The notes beneath the pieces are model-generated. The model worked only from the letters and a program-made list of their open reading frames with translations. It was not told the DNA's origin and searched no databases. Shown here one piece after another: positions 1-10,068 of a DNA stretch of 64,000 nucleotides. A program made the position numbers and the translations under genes. Every line of letters starts with the position of its first letter. Within the stretch, counting starts at the first letter, position 1. This stretch comes from Sphingopyxis sp. BSN-002 (lineage in GTDB: Bacteria; Pseudomonadota; Alphaproteobacteria; Sphingomonadales; Sphingomonadaceae), in contig NZ_CP091804.1 of assembly GCF_022024275.1 (NCBI RefSeq), positions 248,001 through 312,000 on the forward strand, written 5' to 3'.

Positions 1-760
1 CGCCTATCCACAGCGGCTTGTCCGGGACGAGGCGGTGAACGTCATAACCCATGCCGACAGCGGTTCGCATCGTTGCTGTTCCCAGAAGGCCCGAAAGGAT
101 TGCCATATCCTCGGCATATGTCAGTTTGTGCAGCCGTGCGTCGCCGGGCACAGCTGCCACGCCGACGCCCAGCCTGCGGACGAGTTGTGCGTCATCGGTC
201 GCCGTCGCCTCGAGCGCTTCGGCATGCGCGGATCGCAAAACGCCCAAGCGGAAAGCTTGCGGCGTCTGTACCCTTGCCAGAACGTTGCGATCAACCACGT
301 CACCGGCTTGATTGTGTGCCTGCTCGACGAGCGTATCGGGAACCGGCAGCGTGGGAATGGCAGCCTCCGCGGTCTGCAGCGCCGCAAGCAGGCGATCGAC
401 GATTTCCGCGGTAACGCCTGGGCGGGCAGCATCGTGGACCAGCAAAAGCGCGTCGTCGCTCCAGCCGGCAAGCGCAGCGAGGGCGCTGGCGACCGATTGC
501 TGCCGCTCGGCCCCGGGCGCGGCAAGCGTCCACCCTTCGGGCAATGCGGGGATGGCGGCCATGACGTCATCGCTGGCGACCAGCACCCCGACCGAAACCG
601 CCGGATGGGCTGCAAAGGCGTCGAGGCTCCAGCGTAGCACCGGCTTGTTGCCCAAGAGCTCGAGCTGCTTCGGCTGGCCGAAACCGGCGCGTGTGCCGAT
701 GCCTCCCGCGAGCAGGATCACTGCAACGGGCCGGGCAGGAGAAGGGGCAGACTCGTTCAT
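1..760 (-). CDS. ispDF: Bifunctional IspD/IspF, isoprenoid (MEP) pathway enzyme, 3' end cut by window edge
   Basis: The minus-strand frame opens with ATG at 760 and stays open to the window edge, so its C-terminus is missing. The first ~225 residues are IspD, 2-C-methyl-D-erythritol 4-phosphate cytidylyltransferase: the nucleotide-binding loop LLAGGIGTRAGFGQPKQ lies near residue 19, followed by VLVASDDV and LLVHDAARP. IspF (2-C-methyl-D-erythritol 2,4-cyclodiphosphate synthase) then starts with MGYDVHRL, whose D and H are family metal ligands. The two activities catalyse non-consecutive steps of the cytosolic MEP pathway. The fusion is common in alphaproteobacteria. It is divergent from dusB with under 100 bases between them. 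Confidence 0.93.
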   Translation of the reverse strand, partial: MNESAPSPARPVAVILLAGGIGTRAGFGQPKQLELLGNKPVLRWSLDAFAAHPAVSVGVLVASDDVMAAIPALPEGWTLAAPGAERQQSVASALAALAGWSDDALLLVHDAARPGVTAEIVDRLLAALQTAEAAIPTLPVPDTLVEQAHNQAGDVVDRNVLARVQTPQAFRLGVLRSAHAEALEATATDDAQLVRRLGVGVAAVPGDARLHKLTYAEDMAILSGLLGTATMRTAVGMGYDVHRLVPDKPLWIG

Positions 761-857
761 GTGATGGCCGGTTAGCGTAGCCGCGCCTTGCGGAAAAGCG
801 GCTTAGCGTGTAGGGGGCTGCTCAAAATTTAGGCAATTTCGACGAAAGCTCCCCGCC

Positions 858-1856
858 ATGGCGCCCCTCCGGCCCATCCAGATCGGCAATATCACTATCG
901 AGGATCCTGTGATCCTCGCGCCGATGACGGGTGTCTCTGACCTGCCGTTCCGCAAGCTTGTCCGCTACTATGGCTCGGGGCTCAACGTTACCGAGATGAT
1001 CGCCAGCCAGGCTGCGATCCGCGAGACGCGCCAGTCGATCCAGAAGGCGGCGTGGGATCCGGTGGAGGAGCCGGTGTCGATGCAGCTGGTGGGCTGTACC
1101 CCTTACGAAATGGGTGAGGCGGCGAAGCTCAACGAGGACCGCGGCGCGGCGATTATCGACATCAATATGGGCTGCCCGGTGCGCAAGGTCACGAACGGCG
1201 ATGCGGGCTCGGCGCTGATGCGCGACCTGAAGCTCGCCGCCGCGCTGATCGACTCCTGCGTCAAGGCGGTGTCGGTCCCGGTGACTGTCAAGATGCGTAT
1301 GGGCTGGTGTCACGACAGTCTCAATGCGCCCGAACTTGCGCATATCGCCGAGGATCTGGGCGCGAAGCTGGTTACGGTCCATGGTCGCACGCGCAACCAG
1401 ATGTATCGTGGCGAAGCCGACTGGGCGTTCGTCCGCTCGGTCAAGGACGCGGTGTCGATTCCCGTCATCGTCAACGGCGATATCTGCTCCGCCGACGACG
1501 CGAAGACCGCGCTTGCGCAGAGCGGAGCCGACGGGGTGATGATCGGCCGCGGTGCCTACGGCCGTCCCTGGCTGCTCGGACAGGTCATGGCGGCGCTGCG
1601 CGGCGAGGCCGAGCGGCCCGACCCCGGCCTCGACGAGCAATATGACGTCATTACATCGCATTATCGTGCGATGATCGACCATTATGGCGAGATGACCGGC
1701 GTCAACATGGCGCGCAAGCATCTCGGCTGGTACGTCAAGGGGCTCCATGGTTCGGCCGAGTTCCGCAACAAGGTCAACCAGATTCCCGACAGCAAGGGCG
1801 TGCTCGACGCGCTTGAGCAATTCTACGGGCCGTATCTGAGCAAGGCCGCTGCGTGA
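858..1856 (+). CDS. dusB: tRNA-dihydrouridine synthase DusB
   Basis: A 332-residue FMN-dependent TIM-barrel enzyme that reduces specific uridines of tRNA. It shows [15 protein letters not shown] near residue 20 for FMN binding and [11 protein letters not shown] with the catalytic cysteine C106. [12 protein letters not shown] and [11 protein letters not shown] match the phosphate-binding end of the family. The stop overlaps the GTG start of ntrB by four bases (GTGA), so dusB heads the nitrogen-regulation operon. The nifR3/dusB-ntrB-ntrC order is typical of alphaproteobacteria. Confidence 0.95.
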   Translation: MAPLRPIQIGNITIEDPVILAPMTGVSDLPFRKLVRYYGSGLNVTEMIASQAAIRETRQSIQKAAWDPVEEPVSMQLVGCTPYEMGEAAKLNEDRGAAIIDINMGCPVRKVTNGDAGSALMRDLKLAAALIDSCVKAVSVPVTVKMRMGWCHDSLNAPELAHIAEDLGAKLVTVHGRTRNQMYRGEADWAFVRSVKDAVSIPVIVNGDICSADDAKTALAQSGADGVMIGRGAYGRPWLLGQVMAALRGEAERPDPGLDEQYDVITSHYRAMIDHYGEMTGVNMARKHLGWYVKGLHGSAEFRNKVNQIPDSKGVLDALEQFYGPYLSKAAA

Positions 1857-2947
1857 GTGCGCTGACGTCGAGTATCCCGACGTTCGACCATGACGAGATT
1901 ATCCAGTCGCACCCAATTGCCACGCTGTTGATCGACAAGGGCGGGGTGATCCTCTTCGTCAACGCCGCTGCCGAACAGCTATGCAATATCGGTCGCGCCG
2001 CGATGGTCGGGCGCGTCGTGTACGACGTGATCGGAATGGACCGGGGCTATCGCCAGCGCATGAACGACCCGGCGACCTCCGCCCTCTTCGCGCATCGCGC
2101 CGAGATTTCGATCGGCGGGCGCTCCTCCGCCTTCGTCGACATGCAGCTGGTCCCCTATGGTCGCAGTGGTCACCGGATTCTGACGCTGGTCCCATCGCAA
2201 AGCGATGCGGAACTGATGGGAGGAGCGATAGGGAGGTCCGGGCGCGCCGCCGGCGCCGCAGCCTCGATGCTCGCGCACGAGATCAAGAATCCGCTCGCCG
2301 GTATCAAGGGCGCGGCGCAATTGCTGGCGCGCAAGACCGACTCGAGCGGCGAGCGATTTACGACGCTGATCTGCGCAGAGGTCGACCGGATCACGACCCT
2401 GATCGACCAGATGGAGCATTTCTCGCGCGGGCAACCGATCGCATGCGCACCGATCAATCTGTACCAGCCGATCCATCAGGCAATGGAAACCGCGCGGGCG
2501 CGACAGTTTTCCGGTGTCCGCTTTTCCGAAGATTTCGACCCTTCCTTGCCGATGGTGCACGGCAATCACGATGCCGTGGTCCAGATACTTCTGAACCTGA
2601 TTACAAATGGTTGCGAGGCGCTTGGCGGACGCGATGACGGCGTCGTGCGGATCGCGACCGCCTATCGTCACGGCCTCTCGATCGACAATGATGACGGCCG
2701 CGGTCGTATCCCGCTGCCCATCGAGGTCAGCGTCAGCGACAATGGCCCCGGCGTTCCCGCCGACATTCGCGGGGACCTGTTCGATCCGTTCGTTACCACG
2801 AAGCGCGAGGGCAGGGGGCTGGGCCTTGCTCTTGTCGCCAAGCTCGCGCGCGACATGGGCGGCACCGCACAACATATGCGCGATGGCGAATGGACCCGCT
2901 TCCGCGTCCATCTTCCCGCCGTTCCCAAGAAGGGCCGCCACGAATGA
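1853..2947 (+). CDS. ntrB: Nitrogen regulation sensor histidine kinase NtrB
   Basis: A cytosolic 364-residue kinase without membrane segments that phosphorylates NtrC under nitrogen limitation. An N-terminal PAS domain (about residues 17-115) is followed by the H-box [15 protein letters not shown] with phospho-acceptor H142. An N-box region ([10 protein letters not shown]), DNGPGVP and the G-box [12 protein letters not shown] form the HATPase domain. The GTG start overlaps the dusB stop and the stop overlaps the ntrC start (ATGA), implying translational coupling. In the family, PII (GlnB) controls its kinase/phosphatase balance; no PII gene is in view. Confidence 0.94.
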   Translation: MSALTSSIPTFDHDEIIQSHPIATLLIDKGGVILFVNAAAEQLCNIGRAAMVGRVVYDVIGMDRGYRQRMNDPATSALFAHRAEISIGGRSSAFVDMQLVPYGRSGHRILTLVPSQSDAELMGGAIGRSGRAAGAAASMLAHEIKNPLAGIKGAAQLLARKTDSSGERFTTLICAEVDRITTLIDQMEHFSRGQPIACAPINLYQPIHQAMETARARQFSGVRFSEDFDPSLPMVHGNHDAVVQILLNLITNGCEALGGRDDGVVRIATAYRHGLSIDNDDGRGRIPLPIEVSVSDNGPGVPADIRGDLFDPFVTTKREGRGLGLALVAKLARDMGGTAQHMRDGEWTRFRVHLPAVPKKGRHE

Positions 2948-4359
2948 ACGGCAAGACGATCCTGCTCGTCGAGGACGATCCGGCGATCGCCCTGATCATC
3001 CGCGAGACGCTGACCGGCGAATGCGGAACCTTCGCCTCGGTCGGCAGCGTCGGCGAACGCAACGCGTGGCTTGCCGACAATCGTCCCGACCTGATCATCA
3101 CCGATGTCGTCCTGCCCGACGGCGACGGCATCGATTCCCTGCCCGGTGCGGGCGTCGATCCGCAAACCCCGGTGATCGTTCTTTCGGCACAGAACACGCT
3201 CGACACAGCGGTGCGCGCGACGGGAATCGGCAGCTATGATTATCTGCCCAAGCCGTTCGATCTCGAAGAGCTGACCGCAAGCGTTCGTGCCGCGCTCGAG
3301 CGAGCCAACCAGCCTGCGGCGAAGGTCGACGCCGGGCAGGCGGACAGCCACGGCCTCGTCGGCCGCGCGCCGGCGATGCAGGCAGTCTACCGGACGATCG
3401 CCCGTCTTGCGACAAACGATCTCGCGGTGCTGATCCTGGGTGAGTCGGGAACCGGCAAGGAAGTCGTCGCAAGGGCCATCCACGCAACCGGGTTGCGACG
3501 GAGCGGGCCGTTCGTCGCGATCAACATGGCGGCCATTCCGCGCGAACTTATCGAGGCCGAACTGTTCGGCCACGAAAAGGGGGCCTTCACCGGCGCGCAT
3601 AGCCGCAACGCCGGCCGTTTCGAGCAGGCCGCCGGCGGAACGCTGTTTCTGGACGAGATCGGCGATATGCCGCTCGAAGCCCAGACGCGCTTGCTCCGCG
3701 TGCTCCAGAGCAATGAATATTCGACGGTTGGCGGCAGTCATGCTCTCCGGGCCGATGTCAGGGTCGTAGCCGCGACGCACCGTGACATGCGGACGCTGGT
3801 AGCCGACGGACGGTTTCGCGAGGATCTCTTCTACCGGCTCAACGTCATCCCGGTAACCTTGCCGCCGCTTCGTGATCGGCGCAGCGATATCGCGGCGCTG
3901 GTTCGGCACTTCGTCGATGCGGGACGTCATTCGGGGCTTCCCGACCGCCAGTTCGCTCCCCCCGCGATGCAGTTGCTTGAACGCCACGACTGGCCGGGAA
4001 ATGTTCGCGAGCTCGGCAATGTCGTGCAGCGGCTCGCCGTTCTGTCACGAGATACCACCGTGACCGTACGCGACGTCGAATCGGTGCTGCAGGAAAGCGG
4101 GGAAGTGGTGTCCATCGCGGCGCCCGCCGACCTGATCGCCCGCGCGGTGGATGACTGGGCCCGCGAAAAGCTCGGCGGCCCCGAAGACGATGGTGCGATT
4201 CACGAGCAGCTCGAAGCGATTGTCGAGGCTGCGTTGCTGCGCCGCACGCTCCGCGAGGTTCGCGGGAACCAGCTGGAGGCTGCGCGGCGACTGGGGATTA
4301 ACCGCAACACATTGCGCAAGCGTCTCGGCCAGCTCGATATCGATCCCGCACATCCATGA
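2944..4359 (+). CDS. ntrC: Nitrogen response regulator NtrC (sigma54 activator)
   Basis: A 471-residue three-domain regulator. The receiver domain has phospho-acceptor D54 (ITDVVLPDGDG) and the conserved lysine in YDYLPKPFD. The AAA+ domain has Walker A GESGTGKE (about 166-173), an intact sigma54-contacting GAFTGA loop (about 213-218) and Walker [14 protein letters not shown]. The C-terminus is a Fis-type HTH (EAARRLGINRNTLRKRL). The start at 2944 is chosen because it overlaps the ntrB stop as ATGA; an in-frame extension further upstream would only read across ntrB. It should activate nitrogen-assimilation promoters with RpoN, which is not in this window. Confidence 0.95.
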   Translation: MNGKTILLVEDDPAIALIIRETLTGECGTFASVGSVGERNAWLADNRPDLIITDVVLPDGDGIDSLPGAGVDPQTPVIVLSAQNTLDTAVRATGIGSYDYLPKPFDLEELTASVRAALERANQPAAKVDAGQADSHGLVGRAPAMQAVYRTIARLATNDLAVLILGESGTGKEVVARAIHATGLRRSGPFVAINMAAIPRELIEAELFGHEKGAFTGAHSRNAGRFEQAAGGTLFLDEIGDMPLEAQTRLLRVLQSNEYSTVGGSHALRADVRVVAATHRDMRTLVADGRFREDLFYRLNVIPVTLPPLRDRRSDIAALVRHFVDAGRHSGLPDRQFAPPAMQLLERHDWPGNVRELGNVVQRLAVLSRDTTVTVRDVESVLQESGEVVSIAAPADLIARAVDDWAREKLGGPEDDGAIHEQLEAIVEAALLRRTLREVRGNQLEAARRLGINRNTLRKRLGQLDIDPAHP

Positions 4360-4459
4360 GATCGGGGATTCTTCATGCGACCCCCTGATTCGGGGCATCT
4401 GCCGTGCTTCGCACGATTGTGTGTTTTCTAGGCAACAGGATTGTCGTATCGAGGCAACA

Positions 4460-6730
4460 ATGGTGCAACCGCCCCCTATAACGCACGATACGGATTCGGA
4501 TGGCGAGGAAGCGAGGTCGAGCTTCTGGCGCTTTGCTGCTCCCGAATATTACACGCTTGCCATCATAATCAGCGTCGCGATCGCGACCTATATTTTCGTG
4601 ACGGGGGACGCGCAGAGCGAGCGATTGTTGACGCCGGCGCTGGTCGCCGCGATCATGGTCGTCAATCTTGTTCCCGCGATGGCCCTGATGGTGCTGATCG
4701 GCAGCCGCGTGGCCCGTGCGCGCGCAGCCCGGTCAATCACCGGCAGCAGCGGGCGGCTTCACGTTCGTCTGGTCGCACTCTTCTCGCTGATTGCGGCCGC
4801 CCCGACCTTGCTGGTCGTGATCTTTGCGTCGCTGCTTTTCCAGTTCGGGGTCAATTTCTGGTACTCGGACCGTTCGCGCGGCATGTTCGAAAATGCCGCG
4901 AGTATGGCGCAGGCCTTTTATGAGGATAGCCAGAAGTCGGTCAGCCTGAACACGGTCGCGATGGCGAAGGACCTCAGCTTCTATCTGACGCGCTATCCGA
5001 TCGACAGCGTACCCTTCCAGAATGCCTATGGTCAGCAGGTCGTGCTTCGTGAGCTGAACGAGTCCGCGATCGTCGAGATCGGTGCCGACGGCATCGCGCG
5101 TACCCCGGTGATGGTCGATCCCGACAATCGCGCCGCCGACGCACGTATTTCGCCCGAGACGGTCGCGAAAATAAAGGGGGGCGAGGCGGTCGTCGTCCTG
5201 CAGAAATCGGACCGGATCGAGGCCGCGACGCAGCTTCCCGGCAGGCCGAATGTCTATGTCTATGCATCGCGCGACGCCAATATCCTCGGTCTGGAGCAGT
5301 TCAACCGCGCGCGCAGTGTTCTTGCCGACTATAATGCGCTGTTCGAACGGTCCCAGCAGTTGCAGTTGCAGTTCAATGGCGCGCTCTATCTGGGCTCGCT
5401 GCTTCTCCTTGCGATGGCCGTGATCGCCGCAATCGTCGTGGCCGACCGGATCGTGCGCCCCCTTGGCACGCTGATCGGAGCAACGCGCACCGCTGCGGGC
5501 GGGGACCTGTCTGTTCGCGTGACGCCGCCGAAACGCGATGACGAGATTGCAGTGCTGACGCGCGCTTTCAACCGGATGACCGAGCAGATCGAAGGGCAGA
5601 CGAGCGCGCTGGATGCCCGCCGCAGCTTCATCGAGGCAGTCCTCAGCGGCGTGACCTCGGCGGTCGTGTCGGTCGATGTCGATCATAATATCCTGCTCGC
5701 CAATTCGGCCGCCGAGCGACTGATGGGCCAGAGCGCGGGAGACCTGACCGGACAGCCGCTTGCGAATGTTGCGCCCGAACTCTCGCGCCTGCTGAGCGGC
5801 GAGGAGCGTGAAGGAATCGTCCAGCTTGCGCGGCGTGACGCGGAGCCGGCGACGCTCGCGGCCAAAGCCGTGGCGCAAGGCGACGGCTTTGTGCTGAGTT
5901 TCGAGGATATAACCCAGCAATTGCTCGATCAGCGGCGTGCCGCCTGGTCCGATGTCGCGCGCCGCATTGCGCACGAGATCAAGAATCCGCTGACGCCGAT
6001 CCAGCTCGCGGCCGAGCGTTTGCAGCGCCGTTTCGGCAGCAAGGTGGAAGGCGACGAGACGACTTTCCGTCGCCTGACCGACACGATCATCCGGCAGGTG
6101 CATGACATGCGCCGGATGGTCGACGAATTCTCCAGCTTCGCGCGGATGCCGAAGCCGACGTTCGGCGTCGAGGACATTCGCGATATCCTGCGTCAGGCGG
6201 TTTTTCTGTTCGAGGTCGCGAAGCCCGACATCGCATTCAGCGTGAAGACGCCGAACGAGATCGAGCCACTCGTTTGCGATCGCCGGCTCCTGTCACAAGC
6301 GCTGACCAACATCGTCAAGAATGCCGTGGAAGCCATCGAGGAACGGCCCGGCAATTCCGATACCCCGCCGATCGGCCATATTCGCGCCGAGCTCGACATC
6401 AGTGCGCGGGATGCGATCGTCCTCCGTATCAGCGACGATGGAATCGGCCTGCCCGAAGCGCGCGACGCGATTGCGGAGCCCTATATGACCACTCGGCAAG
6501 GCGGAACCGGGCTGGGCCTCGCGATCGTGAAAAAGATCGTCGAACAACATTATGGCGAACTCGATTTTTGCGACAACCCGGCGGGACAGGGGACATGCGT
6601 GACATTGACGCTGCACCCCGAACGTCTCCGTTCGCTTGCGGGCAAGGGCGGGGATTTGGTGACAGGGCAGATTGAATCGGTTCCGGGGCGTGTGCGGAAC
6701 CGGCAGGACAGAGAAGAATATGGCGCTTGA
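4460..6730 (+). CDS. ntrY: Transmembrane sensor histidine kinase NtrY
   Basis: A 756-residue membrane kinase, partner of NtrX. Hydrophobic segments near residues 33-48, 58-81 and 102-127 precede a periplasmic loop, with a fourth helix (GSLLLLAMAVIAAIVVA) before a HAMP domain. A PAS domain and the H-box HEIKNPLTPIQLAAERL follow (H505), then DDGIGLPEA and GGTGLGLAIVKKIV. The ATG at 4460 was chosen; the open frame runs back into ntrC, but that extension has no NtrY-like sequence. Its stop overlaps the ntrX start by 11 bases. NtrYX responds to nitrogen and, in some relatives, redox state; which applies here cannot be read from the sequence. Confidence 0.94.
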   Translation: MVQPPPITHDTDSDGEEARSSFWRFAAPEYYTLAIIISVAIATYIFVTGDAQSERLLTPALVAAIMVVNLVPAMALMVLIGSRVARARAARSITGSSGRLHVRLVALFSLIAAAPTLLVVIFASLLFQFGVNFWYSDRSRGMFENAASMAQAFYEDSQKSVSLNTVAMAKDLSFYLTRYPIDSVPFQNAYGQQVVLRELNESAIVEIGADGIARTPVMVDPDNRAADARISPETVAKIKGGEAVVVLQKSDRIEAATQLPGRPNVYVYASRDANILGLEQFNRARSVLADYNALFERSQQLQLQFNGALYLGSLLLLAMAVIAAIVVADRIVRPLGTLIGATRTAAGGDLSVRVTPPKRDDEIAVLTRAFNRMTEQIEGQTSALDARRSFIEAVLSGVTSAVVSVDVDHNILLANSAAERLMGQSAGDLTGQPLANVAPELSRLLSGEEREGIVQLARRDAEPATLAAKAVAQGDGFVLSFEDITQQLLDQRRAAWSDVARRIAHEIKNPLTPIQLAAERLQRRFGSKVEGDETTFRRLTDTIIRQVHDMRRMVDEFSSFARMPKPTFGVEDIRDILRQAVFLFEVAKPDIAFSVKTPNEIEPLVCDRRLLSQALTNIVKNAVEAIEERPGNSDTPPIGHIRAELDISARDAIVLRISDDGIGLPEARDAIAEPYMTTRQGGTGLGLAIVKKIVEQHYGELDFCDNPAGQGTCVTLTLHPERLRSLAGKGGDLVTGQIESVPGRVRNRQDREEYGA

Positions 6731-8099
6731 TATTTTGATCGTCGACGACGAGCGCGACATTTGCGAGCTGGTCGCGGGCGTCATGGAGGACGAGGGCTAT
6801 GAGGCGCGCACGGCGTCGAACAGCGACGCGGCGCTCGACGCCATTCGCCAGCGCCGGCCGTCGCTGGCGCTGATCGACGTGTGGTTGCAGGGATCGCGGC
6901 TCGACGGGCTCGGGCTTGTCGAGGCAATCAAGGCGTTCGATCCGACCCTGCCCATCATCGTGATTTCGGGACATGGCGGCCTCGACACCGCAGTCGCGGC
7001 AATCCGCCGCGGTGCTTTCGACTTTATCGAAAAGCCTTTCGAGGCCGAGCGTCTGCTGCATCTTGTCGCGCGCGCAACCGAAAGCGAGCGGCTGAAGTTC
7101 GAATATGAGCAGCTCCGGGAAAAGGCCGGGCCGGCCGACGAACTGACCGGTACCAGCGCGGCCATCAACAATGTCCGCGCGACGCTGAAGCGCGTCGCCG
7201 GAACTGGCAGTCGTGTGCTGATCACCGGTGCGCCGGGGGTCGGCAAAGAAGTCGCCGCACGGGTCTTGCACGGCTGGAGCGGGCGCCAGAATGCACCGTT
7301 TCGCGTGATTTCGTCCGCCCGGATGGATCCAGAGACGGTCGAGATCGAATTGTTCGGATCGGAAGCCGAGGACGGATCGATCCGGGTCGGTTTGCTCGAG
7401 CAGGCACACGGCGGCACGCTTTTCCTCGACGAGGTGGCGGATATGCCGATCACGACGCAGGGCAAGATCCTGCGGGTGCTTACCGACCAGAGCTTCACGC
7501 GCGTCGGCGGACGGACGATGATTCGCGTCGACGTCCGCATCATTTCGGGTTCCGCACGCGACCTGATGACCGAGATCGCCGAAAGCCGCTTTCGCGAGGA
7601 CCTCTACTACCGCCTCAATGTTGTGCCGGTGCATATCCCGCCGCTCCGCGAGCGTCGTGACGACATTGCAAGCCTCTGCGACCATTTCGTCCGGCGCTAC
7701 GCTGCCGACCGCCGCGTGCCGCCCCCCGAGATCAGCTCGGAGGCCATGGCGGCACTCCAGGCGCATGACTGGCCGGGCAATGTTCGCGAACTGCGCAATG
7801 TCATCGAGCGCGTGATGATTCTGGCGCCGAGCGATCGGCTCGGCCGCATCGACGCCGACATGCTGCCGGGCGAACTTGTTCGCGGCGGGACCGATATTCT
7901 GCCCAATACCGAATCGATCACCGCGATCCCGCTCAAGGAAGCGCGCGAAAATTTCGAGCGCGAGTATCTGCGCATCCAGATCAACCGTTTTTCGGGCAAT
8001 ATCTCGCGCACCGCAACCTTCATCGGGATGGAGCGTTCGGCGCTGCATCGGAAGCTCAAGCTGCTCGGACTGACCGAAAATTCCGAAGGCGAAGGTTGA
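6720..8099 (+). CDS. ntrX: Response regulator NtrX, lacking the GAFTGA loop
   Basis: A 459-residue regulator with receiver (D53 in LIDVWLQGS, lysine in FIEKPFEAE), AAA+ domain (Walker A GAPGVGKE about 170-177, Walker [14 protein letters not shown] about 231-243) and a C-terminal Fis-type HTH ([19 protein letters not shown]). Where NtrC has GAFTGA, this protein reads [19 protein letters not shown], so the sigma54-contacting loop is missing. By family knowledge such NtrX proteins are thought to act without sigma54. It is transcribed with ntrY and followed by hfq. Confidence 0.94.
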   Translation: MALDILIVDDERDICELVAGVMEDEGYEARTASNSDAALDAIRQRRPSLALIDVWLQGSRLDGLGLVEAIKAFDPTLPIIVISGHGGLDTAVAAIRRGAFDFIEKPFEAERLLHLVARATESERLKFEYEQLREKAGPADELTGTSAAINNVRATLKRVAGTGSRVLITGAPGVGKEVAARVLHGWSGRQNAPFRVISSARMDPETVEIELFGSEAEDGSIRVGLLEQAHGGTLFLDEVADMPITTQGKILRVLTDQSFTRVGGRTMIRVDVRIISGSARDLMTEIAESRFREDLYYRLNVVPVHIPPLRERRDDIASLCDHFVRRYAADRRVPPPEISSEAMAALQAHDWPGNVRELRNVIERVMILAPSDRLGRIDADMLPGELVRGGTDILPNTESITAIPLKEARENFEREYLRIQINRFSGNISRTATFIGMERSALHRKLKLLGLTENSEGEG

Positions 8100-8217
8100 C
8101 GGCTTTCGGCTAGACCTCGGCAATGCTTTGCCGCATATTGCCGATGCGAAGAAGGTCCTGAACGCCGGAAAACCGGCACCGCACCCGCGGTTCTACCGCC
8201 AATACAAGGAGGCAAAT

Positions 8218-8718
8218 ATGTCCGATAAGAATCAGAATCTCCAGGATTTGTTCCTCAACGCGCTGCGCCGCAGCAAGACACCGGTGACGATGTTCCTCGT
8301 CAAGGGCGTCAAGCTTCAGGGCATCATCACCTGGTTCGACAATTTCTCGTTGCTGCTCCGCCGCGACGGTCAGTCGCAGCTGGTTTACAAGCATGCGATC
8401 TCGACGGTGATGCCGTCGCACGATTTCGACGTCGGCGCGCTGGGTGCCGACATTCGCGAGGTCCCCGCAACGAAGGGCAAGGCGCTGCAGGATGTGTTCC
8501 TCAACGCCGTGCGTCGCTCCGACGAATCGGTGACGATGTTCCTCGTCAACGGTGTGATGCTGCAGGGCGATATCGTTGCGTTCGACCTGTTCTGCATGCT
8601 GCTCGAGCGCGAGCGGCAGGTCCAGCTCGTCTACAAGCACGCGATTTCGACGGTTCAGCCCAATGGCCCGATCAACCTGACGGGTGACGGCGACGAGGAC
8701 GGCGACACGGGCGCCTGA
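8218..8718 (+). CDS. hfq: Tandem double-domain RNA chaperone Hfq
   Basis: A 166-residue protein made of two complete Hfq (Sm-like) domains. Repeat 1 spans about residues 6-67 ([11 protein letters not shown], then YKHAISTV) and repeat 2 about 88-148 ([11 protein letters not shown], then YKHAISTV), joined by a ~20-residue linker and ending in an acidic tail ([10 protein letters not shown]). Classical Hfq has one domain and forms hexamers; a double protein would plausibly assemble as a trimer. The ATG at 8218 follows an AAGGAGG site at 8206-8212; an in-frame extension to 8128 lacks family similarity. hflX starts nine bases downstream, the usual hfq-hflX order. From memory, duplicated Hfq is a known sphingomonad trait. 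Confidence 0.95.
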   Translation: MSDKNQNLQDLFLNALRRSKTPVTMFLVKGVKLQGIITWFDNFSLLLRRDGQSQLVYKHAISTVMPSHDFDVGALGADIREVPATKGKALQDVFLNAVRRSDESVTMFLVNGVMLQGDIVAFDLFCMLLERERQVQLVYKHAISTVQPNGPINLTGDGDEDGDTGA

Positions 8719-8727
8719 TTTGGCACG

Positions 8728-10068
8728 ATGACCGACAACGAAGACGAAGTAACCCGCGGCGCCGCCGCGCTCCTTGTCGTGCCCGAATGGTATAGTCAGC
8801 GTCTTCCGCGCGACCTCGATGCCCGCGTCGAGGAAGCGAAGGGGCTGGCGATAGCGATCGGCCTCAACGTGGTGGCGGCGCATCCCTTGCGGCTGCGTCA
8901 GACGCGCGCTGCGACCCTGATCGGCGTGGGCCAGATCGAGGCGATCAAGCCGGACATTGCCGCGCATGGCGTTCAGCTCGTCATCGTCGATGCCGCGCTG
9001 ACCGCGATCCAGCAGCGCAATCTGGAAACCGAGTTCGGTACGAAGGTCATCGACCGGACCGGCCTGATCCTCGAAATCTTCGGCGAGCGTGCTGCGACCG
9101 CCGAGGGGCGGTTGCAGGTCGAGCTGGCGCACCTCGATTATCAGGCGGGCCGGCTGGTGCGCAGCTGGACACATCTCGAACGTCAGCGCGGCGGCTTTGG
9201 CTTCCTGGGCGGCCCCGGCGAAACGCAGATCGAGGCCGACCGCCGGATGATCCGCAACCGCATGGCGCGCATTCGCCGGCAGCTTGAGGAAGCACGGCGG
9301 ACCCGCCAGTTGCAACGGTCGAAGCGGCAACGCGCGCCTTGGCCGGTGGTCGCGCTCGTTGGCTACACCAATGCCGGAAAATCTACTTTTTTCAACCGTC
9401 TGACAGGAAGTGACGTCATGGCGGAAGATATGCTTTTCGCGACGTTGGACCCGACGATGCGCGAGATACGCCTCCCGGGGATCGACAAGGCTATCCTGTC
9501 CGATACTGTCGGTTTCGTGTCTGATCTGCCGACCGAACTGGTCGCTGCGTTCCGCGCAACGCTCGAGGAAGTCACGACGGCCGATCTGATCGTCCACGTC
9601 CGCGACATCGCCCATCCCGACAGCGATGCGCAATATGACGACGTCCGGACAATCCTGAATTCGCTTGGCGTTAACGGGCCGCAGGACGGGGAAGGGGACG
9701 CGGCCCCCGATGCCGTTCCGCAGATCGAAATCTGGAACAAGATCGATACCGCCGATACCGATCGCCGCGCGCAGATCGAGGAAATGGCGGCGCGGCGTCC
9801 CGACGTCGCGGTGATCTCGGCCATGACGGGAGAGGGCGTCGAGGCGGCGCGGACGCTCATGGCGTCACAATTGACCGCAGCGCATCAGGTCGAGCGTATT
9901 TTCCTGACGTACGCGCAGGGCGAGGCGATGGCATGGCTGCACGCTCGCGGCGAAGTATTGTCCGACCAGCCGAAGGGTGAGGGGCATGTACTGACCGTCC
10001 GGCTCGATCCCGCCGACCGCGCGCGATTCGAACGGCTGTGGCCGCTCAGGAGCGCTCCGACGCCTTGA
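8728..10068 (+). CDS. hflX: Ribosome-associated GTPase HflX
   Basis: A 446-residue GTPase that splits stalled or idle ribosomes. An N-terminal HflX domain with a glycine-rich FGFLGGPGETQIE segment and an arginine-rich coiled region precede the G domain. G1 is GYTNAGKST (from about residue 212), G3 DTVGF and G4 NKID. It follows hfq closely in what looks like one operon. Its last 23 bases overlap the end of convergent mazG. Confidence 0.95.
   Translation: MTDNEDEVTRGAAALLVVPEWYSQRLPRDLDARVEEAKGLAIAIGLNVVAAHPLRLRQTRAATLIGVGQIEAIKPDIAAHGVQLVIVDAALTAIQQRNLETEFGTKVIDRTGLILEIFGERAATAEGRLQVELAHLDYQAGRLVRSWTHLERQRGGFGFLGGPGETQIEADRRMIRNRMARIRRQLEEARRTRQLQRSKRQRAPWPVVALVGYTNAGKSTFFNRLTGSDVMAEDMLFATLDPTMREIRLPGIDKAILSDTVGFVSDLPTELVAAFRATLEEVTTADLIVHVRDIAHPDSDAQYDDVRTILNSLGVNGPQDGEGDAAPDAVPQIEIWNKIDTADTDRRAQIEEMAARRPDVAVISAMTGEGVEAARTLMASQLTAAHQVERIFLTYAQGEAMAWLHARGEVLSDQPKGEGHVLTVRLDPADRARFERLWPLRSAPTP

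Noticed and set aside
4733..8123. Long minus-strand open frames opposite ntrY and ntrX
   Set aside because: Both plus-strand genes have all kinase and AAA+ motifs in order; the reverse frames show only codon-bias artefacts.
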